From Cannabis sativa (taxonomy: Eukaryota > Streptophyta > Magnoliopsida > Rosales > Cannabaceae): 64,000 nt of DNA. A program made the position numbers and the translations under genes. Shown here in pieces: positions 12,274 through 24,241 of this stretch (its first letter is position 1; the number at the start of each line of letters is the position of its first letter). The stretch is from positions 38,863,660 through 38,927,659 of the forward strand of contig NC_083601.1 in the NCBI RefSeq assembly GCF_029168945.1. The letters are read 5' to 3'. The notes under the pieces were generated by a model that was not told the origin of the DNA, made no database searches, and saw only the letters and a list, made by a program, of their open reading frames with translations.

Positions 12274-14262
12274 GAAGCTCAACATGTGATTCGTCTTCTC
12301 AATGTTTATGAGCTTGCTTCCAGTCAAAAAATCAATTTTGAGAAGTCTTCAGTGTTTTTTAGTAGGAACACAGCGGTGGACGTCAAGGATAGGCTCTGCA
12401 GTCTGATGAGATTGAGTGAGGCTAGTGAAAATAGTTTTTATCTTGGCCTCCCTTGTATTATGGAGAGAAACAAGAATGCTATTCTTAGTTTTTTGAAGGA
12501 AAAGATGAAAAAGAAGATTTTCAGTTGGGAAAACAAGTTCCTTTCTAAAGCGGGAAAAGAGGTGTTAATTAAGTCTGTGGCTCAGGCTCTTCCAAGTTAT
12601 GCTATGAGTGTGTTTCTTTTAACCAAGGAAATCTGCTCTAGTCTTGAGGGTTTAATGGCAAAATTTTGGTGGAATACTCAAGCTAACTCGTCTCATAAAG
12701 GGATTAGTTGGGTCAGTTGGAAGAAGTTATGTCAACACAAACATGTTGGGGGCTTGGGTTTTAGAGACCTTAGGAAGTATAATCTTGCTTTCTTGGGTAA
12801 ACAAGGGTGGAGATTACTCACAAAGGAAGACTCACTTGTCGGAAGAATTTATAAGGCTAGATACTACCCAAGAGGCTCTTACCTCAATGCTGAATTAGGA
12901 CAAAATCCTAGTTTTATTTGGCGTAGTATTTGGGAGGCCCAATCACTTGTTCGGCAGGGTGCTAGAAGATCTATTGGAGATGGCTCCTCTGTCAGTGTTT
13001 TACTTGATCCTTGGCTGCCTCATGACAGTTGGCCTTATGTTCTCACGGACAACCAAGGTCTTGAAGGCACATTGGTTTCCAACCTGATGTTGATGGAAGA
13101 GAAGGGGTGGGATGCTGAGATTATTGAAGATATGTTTGAAGCCCGAGATGCTCAGCTAATTATGAGTATACAGCTGAGTGATTCAACAACAGTAGATTCT
13201 TGGTATTGGATGATGGAACAATCTGGGTTTTATACCGTCAAAAGTGCCTATAATTATCTTCAATCTTCAAGCGGTAATTGGCTTCATCTTGATGAAGATA
13301 GTTACTGGAAAAGGCTTTGGAAAATTGATGTTCCTTCGAAAGTTCTTCATTTTCTGTGGAAGGCTTGTTCGGGTTCTCTACCAACGAAGGTTCAACTTAG
13401 CACTAAGCACGTGAATGTCGATCTTTTTTGCCCTCTTTGTAATGTCTTTTATGAGACGATTTTCCATGTGCTTGTTGGTTGTCGGTTTGCCAAAGCCTGT
13501 TGGAACATCTCGGCAACTACTGCTGCTGCTGGTGTGGACGAATTCAGCACCTGGTTTTTTAATATTTTAGACAGCAAGCAGCCGGAGGTTATAGTCGATG
13601 CAGCAATGATTTCTTGGAGTATATGGAAGACCCGAAATGATGTTTTCTGGCAGAACAAAAACTGTACAGCGATAGGAGTGGTTCAGTCGGCAAGGAAGGC
13701 TCTTGATCAATGGCGCGTTGCAAACAAGAACACAGCAGCTACATTCGCTACTGGTGTACTTTCTAACAGCAACATTTGGCGCAAACCATTGTGTGGAAAG
13801 ATCAAGGTAAATGTCGACGGTGCTATCTTTGAATCTCAACGAATGTTTGGTTTTGGTTGTGTAGCGCGTGATCATACGGGTCAGATTTTAGAAGCAATCG
13901 CGAGGTCAAGAATTGGAGGAGTGCTGCCCGAAATTGCAGAAATTGTTGGTTTGAAAGAAGCACTAAGCTGGATTAAGAGGAAAGGATGGGAGGATGTGTT
14001 CATTGAGACGGATTCGCTCATGGTTGTTCAAGCCATGAAAAGTACTGTCCATATGCCTTCTTACTTTGGCTTATTGGTGGAGGATTGTCGCTTGATTTTG
14101 TCCTCTTTAAAGAATGTTTTTATTTCATTTGTGTATCGATCTGCTAATAAGGCTGCCCATTCTCTTGCTCGGGCGTCTTGTTCTTTGTCAGATTGTCTGT
14201 TTAATGAGCGGAATGCTCCTTTCTTTTTAAAGAATATTGTAATGGCTGAGGCTATTCCTTAA
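12274..14262 (+). pseudogene. LINE ORF2 C-terminal part: RT tail, zf-RVT, RNase H
   Basis: An open frame runs from the 5' truncation point to TAA at 14260-14262 without interruption; counting from the GTG at 12286 it is 658 codons. It opens with the end of the RT domain (EAQHVIRLLN, SSQKINFEKSS), then the LINE linker (LSKAGKEVLIKSVAQALPSYAMS; GGLGFRDLRKYNLAFLGKQGWRL). A zf-RVT domain spans about residues 318-405 (LWKIDVPSKVLHFLWKA, CPLC, H-x-LVGC). An RVT_3 RNase H domain spans about 505-630 with acidic residues D511 (NVDGA), a glutamate in EIAEIVGLKEAL and D576 (ETDS). The endonuclease and the RT catalytic YxDD core are missing, so the copy cannot mobilise itself. No start codon of its own; any product would be a host-driven fragment. 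Confidence 0.9.
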
Positions 14263-14292
14263 TAAAATTACTTTCAAAAAAAAAAAAAAAAA
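12274..14292 (+). mobile_element. 5'-truncated LINE insertion with poly(A) tail
   Basis: A non-LTR retrotransposon copy truncated at its 5' end inside the reverse-transcriptase region and ending in a poly(A) run of more than 20. It is bounded by an exact 12-bp target-site duplication AAAATGTAACGA (12262-12273 and 14293-14304). A polyadenylation signal AATAAA lies just after the stop codon (near 14263). The perfect duplication, long A tail and unbroken frame show a young insertion made by target-primed reverse transcription with premature termination. Confidence 0.92.
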
Positions 14293-14304
14293 AAAATGTA
14301 ACGA

Positions 14305-16242
14305 AATAATAAATATGAATAAAAATTAATTATTGTTCATTCTATTATATGTTATTACCCCCAACCAAACACACTCTTAATTTAATTTATCAATTAGCAA
14401 ATACTTTTTTTTTTAAAAAAATGTTTCTACCTTTAAATCTTATTATTAAAAAAATAGTTACATTTTTAATTAATTAAAAAGCCAAATACATTATCACAAA
14501 ATTCAAATATATTATACATTATTCATTATTCAATATATTAATTATTTTCTCACATAAAATTTATAACATTATAAAAAGGTTACTAATACACTACAAAAAT
14601 ACTAGATTTTAAGTAAAATTATAAAATTTTATAGAACAACCGTAAAGTAACAAAATAGAAGAATTAAAACAACAGTAGAACAACTAAAAAACAATCGTTG
14701 AATAACAGTGAAAACTTAATATAGTGCATAATATTTTTGAAAAAAATTCCGCTTTACAGTTAAAAATAAAAAAGTTAAAATTTTCAATATATAGTGTAAA
14801 AAATCTTAAATAAAATAAAAAAAAATATATAACACTGATGAAAAAAATAAATAAAATATTAAATGGGATCATGTCGCCATGGAGAGTGTTATCCTACCCT
14901 CGCTCCGTTTAGTATAATGATATTTATCTCCAACAAGTTCTCTATTTAGACAGGATATTCTCACCCATCATTAGGTAAAGTCCCACAACCTATTTGTATC
15001 TTTATTTCCAATAATTTTTATATTATATCATTTAAAATACATATACCAAAGTTAGATTTTTTTTTTCTTTTTAACTCAAATTTTTACATGAGTTTCTTTA
15101 AATTATTCAATATATTTAGAGCTGCTAATGAAAGTGTGCTTAGGGGTTTTTTTTTTTTTTTTTTCATGCAAGGATAATTAGCTAAGTAACTTATATATTG
15201 GCAAATTTTAATTTTTGTGATAATTTTGATGTTATATACATTTTAAATACACTTTCTCATTGTATATGTCTTGGTACATGAAGGATATTTTGCATTTATC
15301 AATGAAGTTTCTTTTTTTTTTTTTTTGTTTTAATAAATGAAGTTTCTTTTTAATGTTATATAAATATAAATGTAAAATATTGTTTAACATGATAGGATGG
15401 GGTGGAGAAAAAAGTAGATCCTAATAAAAGCACCAATTGACTTAAAATAAATGGTATGTCGTATAAAATAGATCTTAAGAGCTAGGCAATTTTTTAAAGG
15501 CAAATCCTTTTTTTTTTGGGGGAGGAACAAGGCAAATCTTTAGTTCACTTATTTTGTGTACAAATTAGCTACAATAATAAATGAAATTTCAATAAGAAGC
15601 GTAACTCAGGAGGAAATGTAATAGACCTCATCATTCATTAATCAAATATGGTTCTTTATTTTGAATAAGTATATTCAATATTACACATGAAATAAAATTT
15701 GATAAAAGATAAGATTGCTCTTTCTATATTTTTTTTTTTTCTTGATAGTGCTTTTTTTTTATTATTATTATTTATTTTTTTTCTAATCAAAACAAACAAC
15801 TACGACAGCTAATGAAGTCAATAAGGTATCAGTACTTTCGTCAGCCTACCTTTGTCATTAGCTATCAAATTTGAATAAAAGGGCCATACACATACTGATG
15901 TGTCCCTAAATATAGATATGATTTAAAGTCTCTTACCGGCCCAACCTCATCTCAAAATTTAAATGAATCTGTTACAACTATTCAATTCTAACTCATAAGA
16001 AAACAAAATATGACTCTAATGGGATAAGTTTCTATAAGGAAACAAAAATTCAGTGCACATTAATCGATTTCTCAAAAATTTCGTTTGACAAGTATTGTAG
16101 TAGCTAATGAAATTAAATGTATTAGAAATGGGTGTAATAATAATAAAAATTTAATTAATCAATGTATAATATTCGGCTGCTTATAACTATTTGAGGATAT
16201 TATACTGCTACCCTCTCTTACTATATTATTTTAGGATTTTTA
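14305..16242. other. AT-rich intergenic stretch; possible CACTA fragment
   Basis: No gene recognised. CACTACAAAAATACTAG at 14589 and CTTAATATAGTG ending at 14726 could be the two ends of a tiny CACTA-type MITE, but the three-base flanks do not match (ATA versus CAT). Otherwise the region is poly(A)/poly(T)-rich and featureless. Confidence 0.3.
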
Positions 16243-18017
16243 CACTACATATTAAAAATTTTAATTTTTTAATTTTTTTTTTTTTATTGTAAGGTATAAT
16301 TTTTTTCAAAAATACTGTATTAAGCGTGTCTTATATTATAGGCAACGATTTTAAGCCGTCACCTATAGTATAGTGCACGGTTTAAAACCGTTGCCTATAC
16401 CCTATTATAGGAGACGGTTTTAAACCTGCAGGCAACGGTTTTAAACCGTCAGGAATGTAAAAAAAAAAAAAAAAGAGAAAAAAATACAGATTTTTTTTTC
16501 CTGCATTAGTTTTATAATTTTACCTAAATAAAAATAAATAACTAATTAATTTTGTTAAAATAACAACTAACTTTAAAACACATTAAATTTATACAATAAT
16601 AAAATAAAAAAGTATATAAATAAATAAATGTATTTATACCGAGCTCGGAGAGAGAGGGAGACGGACGGGAGGTGGTGGTGGTTCGACGTATAAGACGAAA
16701 TGACAGAGACACCGACGGGAGGTGGTGGTGGTCTGACGTATGCGACGGAGAGTAGAGGGAGACCGACGGGAGGAAAGGGTGGGTGGAGATCGATGGACGA
16801 GAGAGACGAGAAGAAATGAAGATCGAGAGAGGGAGGAAGACGGCGAGAGAGGAGGGCGATTGTGCGGAGGCGTGGGTGGGGTTTTGGAGAGTTAAGATTT
16901 TCGTTTTAGGGTGTGAGAAATAGAGAAGAAATAGGTGGGCAAGTGGTAGGGGTGTGCATAAAGTCATCTAATCCAATTACAACCGACCGATCCAATCCCA
17001 ACTGATCCAATAGAATCAGATATCCAATCATAATTAGATCAGATCAGATGTAAATTTTGAAAATCCAATCGGATCGGTTGTTGGATGGGACATCCGATCC
17101 AATGGATAACCGACCAAACCGATACAATTATCATCCAATGGTCATCTAATTATATTTATATATTTTTAAAATATATTTATAATTTTATATATTTATTATA
17201 TTTTATTTAAAAATGTATATTAACTGATTTAATACACATTTAATACAAGAGATTAAAAAAAAACCTTAGACCTAAAATATTATAATTTTTATCTTTCTAA
17301 CGCTAATAAAATTGTCAATGCGTATTGAATAGATTTTATTTTTAGCAGTTTTATTATGAAATTATGAAAATTAGGTTGGATTAAATTAATGTTTATTATG
17401 TATGTTGGATTATAAAGTTTTAAATTATGTTTTTTTTATATATATATTTTTTTTCTTTTTAATGAAATTAGCTTAAATGGTAGCTAAAATAAATTGGACG
17501 GATCCAATATAATCCAATAAAAAATCATTCAATGTATCCAATGGTTGGAACCAATCCAATCTAATACATTCATTGGATCAGATCGGATGACTCAATTCAA
17601 TTAGATTGGATCGGATGATAAAATTCAATATCCAATAAATAATTGGATTGGATCGGTTAGGTTCAAATCTATTGGATGTGATCCAATGAACACCCCTAGC
17701 AAGTGGGAAATAGAAAAAAAAGTAGGTAGGCATGTAGAAAATGCGACAAAAAATAAGTAATAATTTTTTAATGGACCCTTATAGGTTTAAAATCGTCGCC
17801 TATGAGGGTCCATTTTAAACCCTTGCGTATAAGGGTCTATTAAAAAAATTACATTTTATAAATAAAAAAGCATCGCCTATTTTGCTTACTACGCTTATAA
17901 ACCGGTAGGAATATTAAATTTTTCCTGATAATTTTAAATGGTTACTTAATTTTTTGAGCGATAGTCTCTGAAAAAAATTATTTTTAGGACCGTCGCGAAT
18001 TTTGATATTTGTAGTAG
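16243..18017. mobile_element. nonautonomous CACTA (En/Spm)-like element, host of a nested hAT
   Basis: The left end reads CACTACATATTAAAA and the right end reads ATATTTGTAGTAG, an imperfect CACTA terminal pair. Dense subterminal repeats follow on both sides, the En/Spm hallmark: on the left GGCAACGGTTTTAAACCGT and variants in alternating orientation (16336-16460), on the right GTTTAAAATCGTCGCCTAT and relatives (17780-17900, ending GACCGTCGCGAATTTT). The interior left part (16640-16930) is GC-rich and contains two copies of an ACGGGAGGTGGTGGTGGT block. A second element (16947-17698) has inserted into it. No transposase ORF. The target duplication could not be confirmed because the right terminus is degenerate. 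Confidence 0.6.
16947..17698. mobile_element. hAT-like nonautonomous element, 752 bp, nested in CACTA
   Basis: Termini TAGGGGTGTGCAT and ATGAACACCCCTA form the inverted repeat, flanked by an exact 8-bp duplication GCAAGTGG (16939-16946 and 17699-17706), the size expected of hAT transposition. The interior is rich in both orientations of GGATTGGATCGG / CCGATCCAAT-type repeats. There is no coding capacity. Removing it and one duplication copy restores a continuous CACTA interior (ATAGGTGGGCAAGTGGGAAATAG-like junction), so it inserted later. Confidence 0.9.
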
Positions 18018-20247
18018 TAAATTTTGTTTTCTCTTTAATAATCATAGAGTAAATGTCTATTTCCATCAATTATGTATGAGTCATATTGGACTCAAAATTT
18101 AAAACGAGAGAGGACATAATTTTTTTGTTAGACAAGAGTAAAAAAAAACTTGAAAAGAAAATATTTTTGAGATTTAAAACCTTCACCTTCAACACTAATT
18201 TAACTCTCCTTCTACATGGGTCCATCTTGAGTCACCCTATTATAAAAATTTAAAATATGTACTAGAAATAAACAACTTCAGCTCAAATTTATGTGACAAT
18301 TACACGTGTATGGCATTGACGTGAACTCAAATACTTAATTACTAACTAATAATAATAATAATAAAGAAAAGGTCCGAGTTTGATTGGCAGGCACTGTATT
18401 TTATTTGTATAGAAATATATATGTGAATGTGATGTGAGTGAGTGAGTTGGGTGGGTTTGGAACAGAAAAACCTTTGAATCTACTTCAACCTTCTCCCAGC
18501 TACCTCACCTATACTAGCTACAAAGCTACTACTAAGTAAAGACACAAAAGATCATTATTAATGGAAGTTTGGATCTTAATTGTCCTTTTTATGGACCCAA
18601 AAAACACCTAAAACTTAAACAAATCATATTATATATTGAAATAATTGTCATAGTGTTTAGCGCAACAAACGCAACAAGTTATGGTTTAGTGATGGTGTTT
18701 GTTTGTGTTTCCGAACATTTGTTAATTTTGGTGTAGTGCTTTTCACTTTCTACATTATCACGCCACCTGTCCTCCCATTACTTACCCTCACCAGTCACCA
18801 CTCACTCACTTACCACATGCCTATAAATATATTTTCCCACACATGGTTTATATTTTTTTAAAAATAATCGTAGATAAATGATAAGTGGTATTTTATTGTA
18901 CAAATTATTAAATTAATAATGCATATCACATAATTTAATTTAATAAATAATATATAAATTATTAATTAATAAAAACACGATATATCAGTATAGCCTGGAA
19001 GATTATATGGTGCTGATAACAATGTATATATATTGTACAATATTATTGGAGGACTACTAAGATTTATTCGTATTTTTTATTTAGATAATTATAACTATAT
19101 TAATGAACAAACATCTCATTAAGTTTTAACAACAATATAAGTGTAGATGCTAAAATATACTTTAAATATTTTTATTACACGTGTATTTATCTTTTTATGT
19201 GTCTGCGCAACAAAAATCTTGAATATTAATTCTAATACTTTATTCAAAATTTTACTATAATAATTATTGAGATGATTGCTGTAACTTGTAACTATATTAT
19301 ACACACAGTTATATATATATATATATATAAAATCCTAACTAACTCTTTCAAAGGGGATTATAGTACCTAACACAAAAAAATTGTATAATATTATTCAATA
19401 TCAAATTCGATATATTTTAATTCAATAAAAAATATTAATAGACCATTTATAAAGTATGATAAATAGCGCTACACTAATAAAAAAAATAAACTTTTCTATT
19501 TTACATTTTAATTTTTTTTTTCTGAAATGGACATTTTAATTTCTTCACATATTAGCAATACATATCCCAATCATCCAATTATAACTTCATGTGTTGAACA
19601 CAGTTACTATTATTAATATTGATTACCGAATTAATTAAACATTGCCTTATGTTATTATAGTAAACTCGTTTCTTTTTTATATAAAAAAATAAAATATACA
19701 TATAAAAGTCAAAATATACTATGGTTGGCAATGCAATTTTCTTCACATGCTTAATTTGAAATTAAACTCTATATTTAAATTACTAGCAAGTAGCAAGAGC
19801 GTGGGGTACCCATGACACACGCATGTATATAAATAAGGTAATAAGATATTACCGCTAAATCCTAAAACAAAAGGATTATATAACGTGACAATCATTAATA
19901 TTATTGACTGCAATAATTTCCAAATTTGGAAGTTTATAAGATTGTGAGATGAGATCGCCTCCACACCATTCTCATGCATTTATTTTAATTTTTTATAACT
20001 AAATTATATTCGAATCCTTGCTTTAGATTGACGATTTTTTCATGCAAAAGGAAAAAAGTAGGGAGTAGTTGCGTATATAATGAGTAAACAGTGTTATCTT
20101 TTTCACATGTACTGAAAAGACAGTGTTTATAACTACATCCATACCTTTCGTTTAATACTTGATAAGATATTAAGAATTAATAAAATAATATACATACAAA
20201 ACTTTACGATAAGCTTTGAAGTGGAGGTGGTTGATTCTTGGCCAATA

Positions 20248-20282
<35 letters not shown>

Positions 20283-21345
20283 AATAATTGACTTTTTCTT
20301 TTCTTTATGATTGAAGGGTCTTAATTTTGTAGTTAAGCTAGGATAATAGTATGCTTATTTTATTTTAAATAATATCTATACAATAAAGTATGTATATTTT
20401 ATTAGCTAAGGGTAAATAATTATTTACATTAATGAGGGACCAATAATTATGTCTAGTAAGCCCGGCCCGGTCGGATTGTATAAAGGAATTATTTCATAAG
20501 TACACTAAACGGAGTATTAGGGAAAGATGTTGATCATTATTACTATTTTATAATAATTAAAATAAATATATGTATTTCATAAGGTATATAATATAGCTAA
20601 TAAGTATTTTTTTTTTTAAAAAAAATAATGCTTTCTTCCTGATTTCTAGAAAATAAACAATTGTTTTAAGATCAGTAACCAATAATTATTTATTTATTTA
20701 TTGAATATAAGAGACAAAAGCAAAGTAAAGTGATTCCATTTGCCTTATAGTTTATTAGTTAACTTATTTATGACTCACTCGTCCGATTAAAGTTTCCTCG
20801 TATAATAATAACTTTTATTATCATCTTTGTTTCCATTTTATTTTGTATATTATATTTTTTTCATTCTATATTGATGCATATTTTAATATAACTGGTTGTA
20901 AAATCTAAAGTAATTTATTATTATTTTTTACATGCTTTTGTTGTATTTATTAATTAACCAATTCATATAATTAAATCGGGTAAATAACGGATAACTGACA
21001 AACCTAAGAGTTGTCAAGTCGTGCCTGATATTTGCTTTGAAGAATCCAAACTGAAATTTGAATTTGAAGAAAGAAAAAAAATTGTTCTCTAATTTATTTT
21101 TCTTAAAAAGCATAATTATTTAAATAATATTGAGCGTTGGTGCGTGTCTCAAGTGAAGAGTGTTACAGTCGATGTAGTTACATTTATATTTAAGGTTATG
21201 GTCAGGGTTAGTTTGAAACTTAGTAAGCTATAAAAAAAATTTTTTTTGGACTCTAAGTCAGGAAAAAAAATATATAATGTTTTTTAAAATTAATAAAAAA
21301 AAAATATGTAATTTAAAAAAAATTATTTTTTTGACCCTATACTAA
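18018..21345. other. gene-free AT-rich region
   Basis: No gene or complete transposon recognised. It contains an (AT)n microsatellite at about 19310-19328 and a run of 30 A at 20251-20280. Short reading frames here are shadows with no recognisable domain. Confidence 0.4.
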
Positions 21346-21738
21346 GTGGGCTCTAGGTACAAGTCTAACCTGCTTATACTCATGATCGAACTTGGCTATG
21401 GTATTAGAATTGTGGCTAGGAATGATCATAGTTTTTTGCTGGGAGGAATCACACAATACTTTATTAGTGTTGTTCGGCCAAAATTAGCTGAAGCAATTGG
21501 TGCTAGAGAAGTTTTAAGCAATATTATAATTAAGCGATATGAATGTTATCATGTCACATAAGAAACCTATTGTTTTGATAGTGGTGCAAGTTTTACTAAG
21601 TCTATTTTTTTTTTATTTGGTTTAATTATTAAAGAATATAAGTCTTTGTTTGTGGAGTTAGAAATTATTTCAATTTCTTTTATAAAATGGTCAACAAACT
21701 TAGTAGTTTATTCTAGAGTTTTTAATTTAATTATTTAA
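21346..21738 (+). pseudogene. RNase H (RVT_3) domain relic
   Basis: One frame reads GIRIVARNDHSFLLGG, then RPKLAEAIGAREVLSNIIIK, a stop at 21559-21561, then FGLIIKEYKSLFVELE and SISFIKWSTNLVVYS. This order matches the plant RVT_3 RNase H domain found in LINE tails and domesticated RNase H-like genes (xGxVxRD, the PxLAEAxAxxEAL helix, the conserved SxxFIxRxxNxVAHSLA end). The in-frame stop and the loss of the acidic catalytic residues (ARN for ARD, missing ETD) mark it as dead. No poly(A) or target duplication was found. Confidence 0.55.
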
Positions 21739-22564
21739 TGTATTATTTAATTTATTATGAGAATGCCCTATTGTTTTCTTATTTGGTAGAATTTGAAGGT
21801 TATAAAGTTCGATTACTTATTTAAAATAAGCACAACCAATCGTAGATATGAATACATATAAAACGAATAAAATAAATACAATCAAAAGCATATCCATAAC
21901 CATATAACATTGAATTCTAATTGAAAAACAAAAATTACACAAGAAAACTTTTCCAATGGTTTACAAATTACAATCGATACATATGTCCATATAATTTTAA
22001 TCCTAATTACGTTACGTGTTAAAAAATCCGAACTAATAATTATATATTTTTGTTTCAAGAATTAATAACTCTTTTAAAATAGTAATTGGTTTAAAATAAT
22101 AATAATAATAATAATAATAAGAATTTGGACAAAACAAAAAAAAAAGAACTAGGCGGGAAAAACGCCAAAACATCTGGAAAAACGAATGGGACAGAATCAT
22201 AGGGTGGTAATAATACTTAAAAGAAAAAAGGAAAAAAAAAAGAAATATGTTTTTCTTAACCCAGATTTCGAATCGGTCGCAGTCACACATATCTACATGT
22301 TTACATTTACTATCTCATAAATTATAGTGCTACAGTTTAATATGTGCATTAAAAAGATAGTCTTAACAAATGTAATAAAATAAAATATATTTAAATAGAG
22401 AAGAAGGAATGCGAATTTTAATATTGAATTATTTATATTTATCTTTTTAATTGTTTGGTCTGGTCTTGTCCGAAAAGTAATATAGATTTAATAGGAGGTA
22501 GAGAGAGTGTAGTAGAAAAATCAAAAAATTAGAAAGAGAAAGTTAAGAAGAATAAAAGGAAAGA
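21739..22564. other. upstream region of the DUF707 gene
   Basis: AT-rich sequence containing an (AAT)n microsatellite at about 22098-22120. From about 22500 the composition changes to purine-rich and then CT-rich, marking the start of the next transcription unit. No separate gene is visible. Confidence 0.4.
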
Positions 22565-22875
22565 GTGCGCGTGTCCGGTGCGCCGAGAGACTCGTCGGCC
22601 AGCTCAAAAAACCCCTGCCCTTCTCTCTCTTTTGGGCATGCAACAATAACAACACTCATTCTCTCTCTCTCTCTCTCTTCTTCTCACTTTCACTACCATC
22701 AAAAGTGCCGCTTCCCATTTCTTCGTCTCTCGACTCTTCCCTCTTCCTCCATCTTTTATTTTCCGGCGAACCTTGTCGCCGTTCATTGTTTTCCGGCGTC
22801 GAACTGGGTGGTATTGTTTATTGCTCTGCGCTAGCTCTATCTCGATCTGACGCTTTCTGATCTTCTGCAACCAAG
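22565..22875 (+). other. probable noncoding first exon of the DUF707 gene
   Basis: A CT-rich leader with a (CT)n run at about 22660-22678 ends at a good donor CAACCAAG|GTTCG (exon end 22875). The first coding exon begins after TTTTGATGCAG at 24165, implying a leader intron of about 1.29 kb. A long 5'-UTR intron behind a pyrimidine-rich leader is common in plant housekeeping genes. The short reading frames within it are not supported as protein. The transcription start is a guess. Confidence 0.55.
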
Positions 22876-24169
22876 GTTCGCCATTTTTTATTTTTTGAGT
22901 TTATTTTTTGGCGGTGGGGGCTAATTTGCAAAAGAAGTATTTTGCGCAAATGAGTTTTTGAGATTGATAATCAATGTACAGATTTAAGAATAAAAAATGA
23001 AAGCTTTATGTGTTTGTTGTTTTGCTTCTGGGAAAGTGTAAGTTTGATAAATATGACAAAAAATGAGCTTTTCTTTAGCTAAGATTGAGTTATGAAACAT
23101 GATGGGTTTGTTCTTTTCTCTGTATAGCTTCGATTTTGAGATCTAAACATTTTTTCTTTTTTTCAATTTTTGTACTTTCTAAGCTATATTTGTATATAGT
23201 TTCTTTTTATCGTCACTTTCTGGGTTCTGGAAATTTTTTTCTTCCCTTCATATGGGTATTCAAAAAAGTAATCTTTTTTCTTAAGCATTCTTTGATAGGT
23301 AGTTATCGTTTATGCTTATTCATGTTTAGCTATTCTTGTTTTCAAATAGTTGGGGTGAGGGCGGGGATTGTCATTTTCGTTATGGGTGTTGATTGCAGTG
23401 TCATATGGGTGTTGTTCTATAATGTGAGTTAGAATCTATGTTTTCATTTCCAATTGCTGTTCTATGGTTAGATCTGCAATCTTTCTCTCGCACATGCAGA
23501 CGCAAAATTTGGACTTCTCTACCCTTGACTTAACTCATTTGTTTTCCTTCGTAAGTCTAGAAATTCTTCCGACCCCTAGCTCCCTCTCAGGTACATGTAT
23601 GTTTGAGCTAACAAGACGTGTATTTAATTTAATAAGTTGTTCAATTGTTCTTATTCTGGTATTTGGAACATGATAGATTTTCAGTTTTTGAATTCGTAAT
23701 TTTCATTTTGGGGAAGTCGTACCTTCAAATGTTTCCAGCTGCTTGCATTTGAAATATGTTATACCCCTTGAATTATACTAGATATTCTAGTCATATGTAA
23801 TAAGTGATGTCATTGGGGTTAGTTGTGATGGCATACCTTAGGGGATCCGCTCTATTACATTGATTCCCAACTTTTACGTCATATCATGACATAAATAAGA
23901 GTTCTTAAGCTTATATATCCTCGTTTAATTCTAGTCAGTAACTAAATGAAACTTTGATGACAGCTTGTTATGAAAATAAAGTACGAGTTTTGATTGTCTA
24001 TGAAGTTAATAAAATCATGGAGATGGCTTTTGAAGAAAAAAAATGTTTCATCTGATGCGGTACGATTGTGTTCTTTTACTCTCTTTTTATGATTTAAGTG
24101 CCTTGTATATGCTGGAGGTATTAATTTTCTTATCAGCCTTGTATCGTTCAAAATTTTGATGCAGGGGCG

Positions 24170-24241
24170 ATGCGGATTCAAGATGAAGCAACTTCCGTTT
24201 ATGGGAATTGTGTGCACTGTCATGCTATTTATTGTGTATAG
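24170..24241 (+). promoter_or_regulatory. overlapping upstream ORF (23 codons) in the DUF707 leader
   Basis: An ATG at 24170, only 13 bases before the main ATG (24183) and in another frame, opens a 23-codon frame closed by TAG at 24239-24241, inside the main coding region. Both starts have a purine at -3. If the exon begins at 24165 as the splice site suggests, scanning ribosomes meet this ATG first, so main-ORF translation would need leaky scanning. Confidence 0.5.

Noticed and set aside
14589..14726. Possible 138-bp CACTA MITE
   Set aside because: The ends resemble CACTACAA and TATAGTG, but flanking triplets do not match and no subterminal repeats are seen.
16542..16967. 141-codon minus-strand frame, Ser/Pro/Thr-rich
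   Set aside because: It spans CACTA interior low-complexity sequence and crosses into the hAT insertion boundary; no domain and no homology to a known family.
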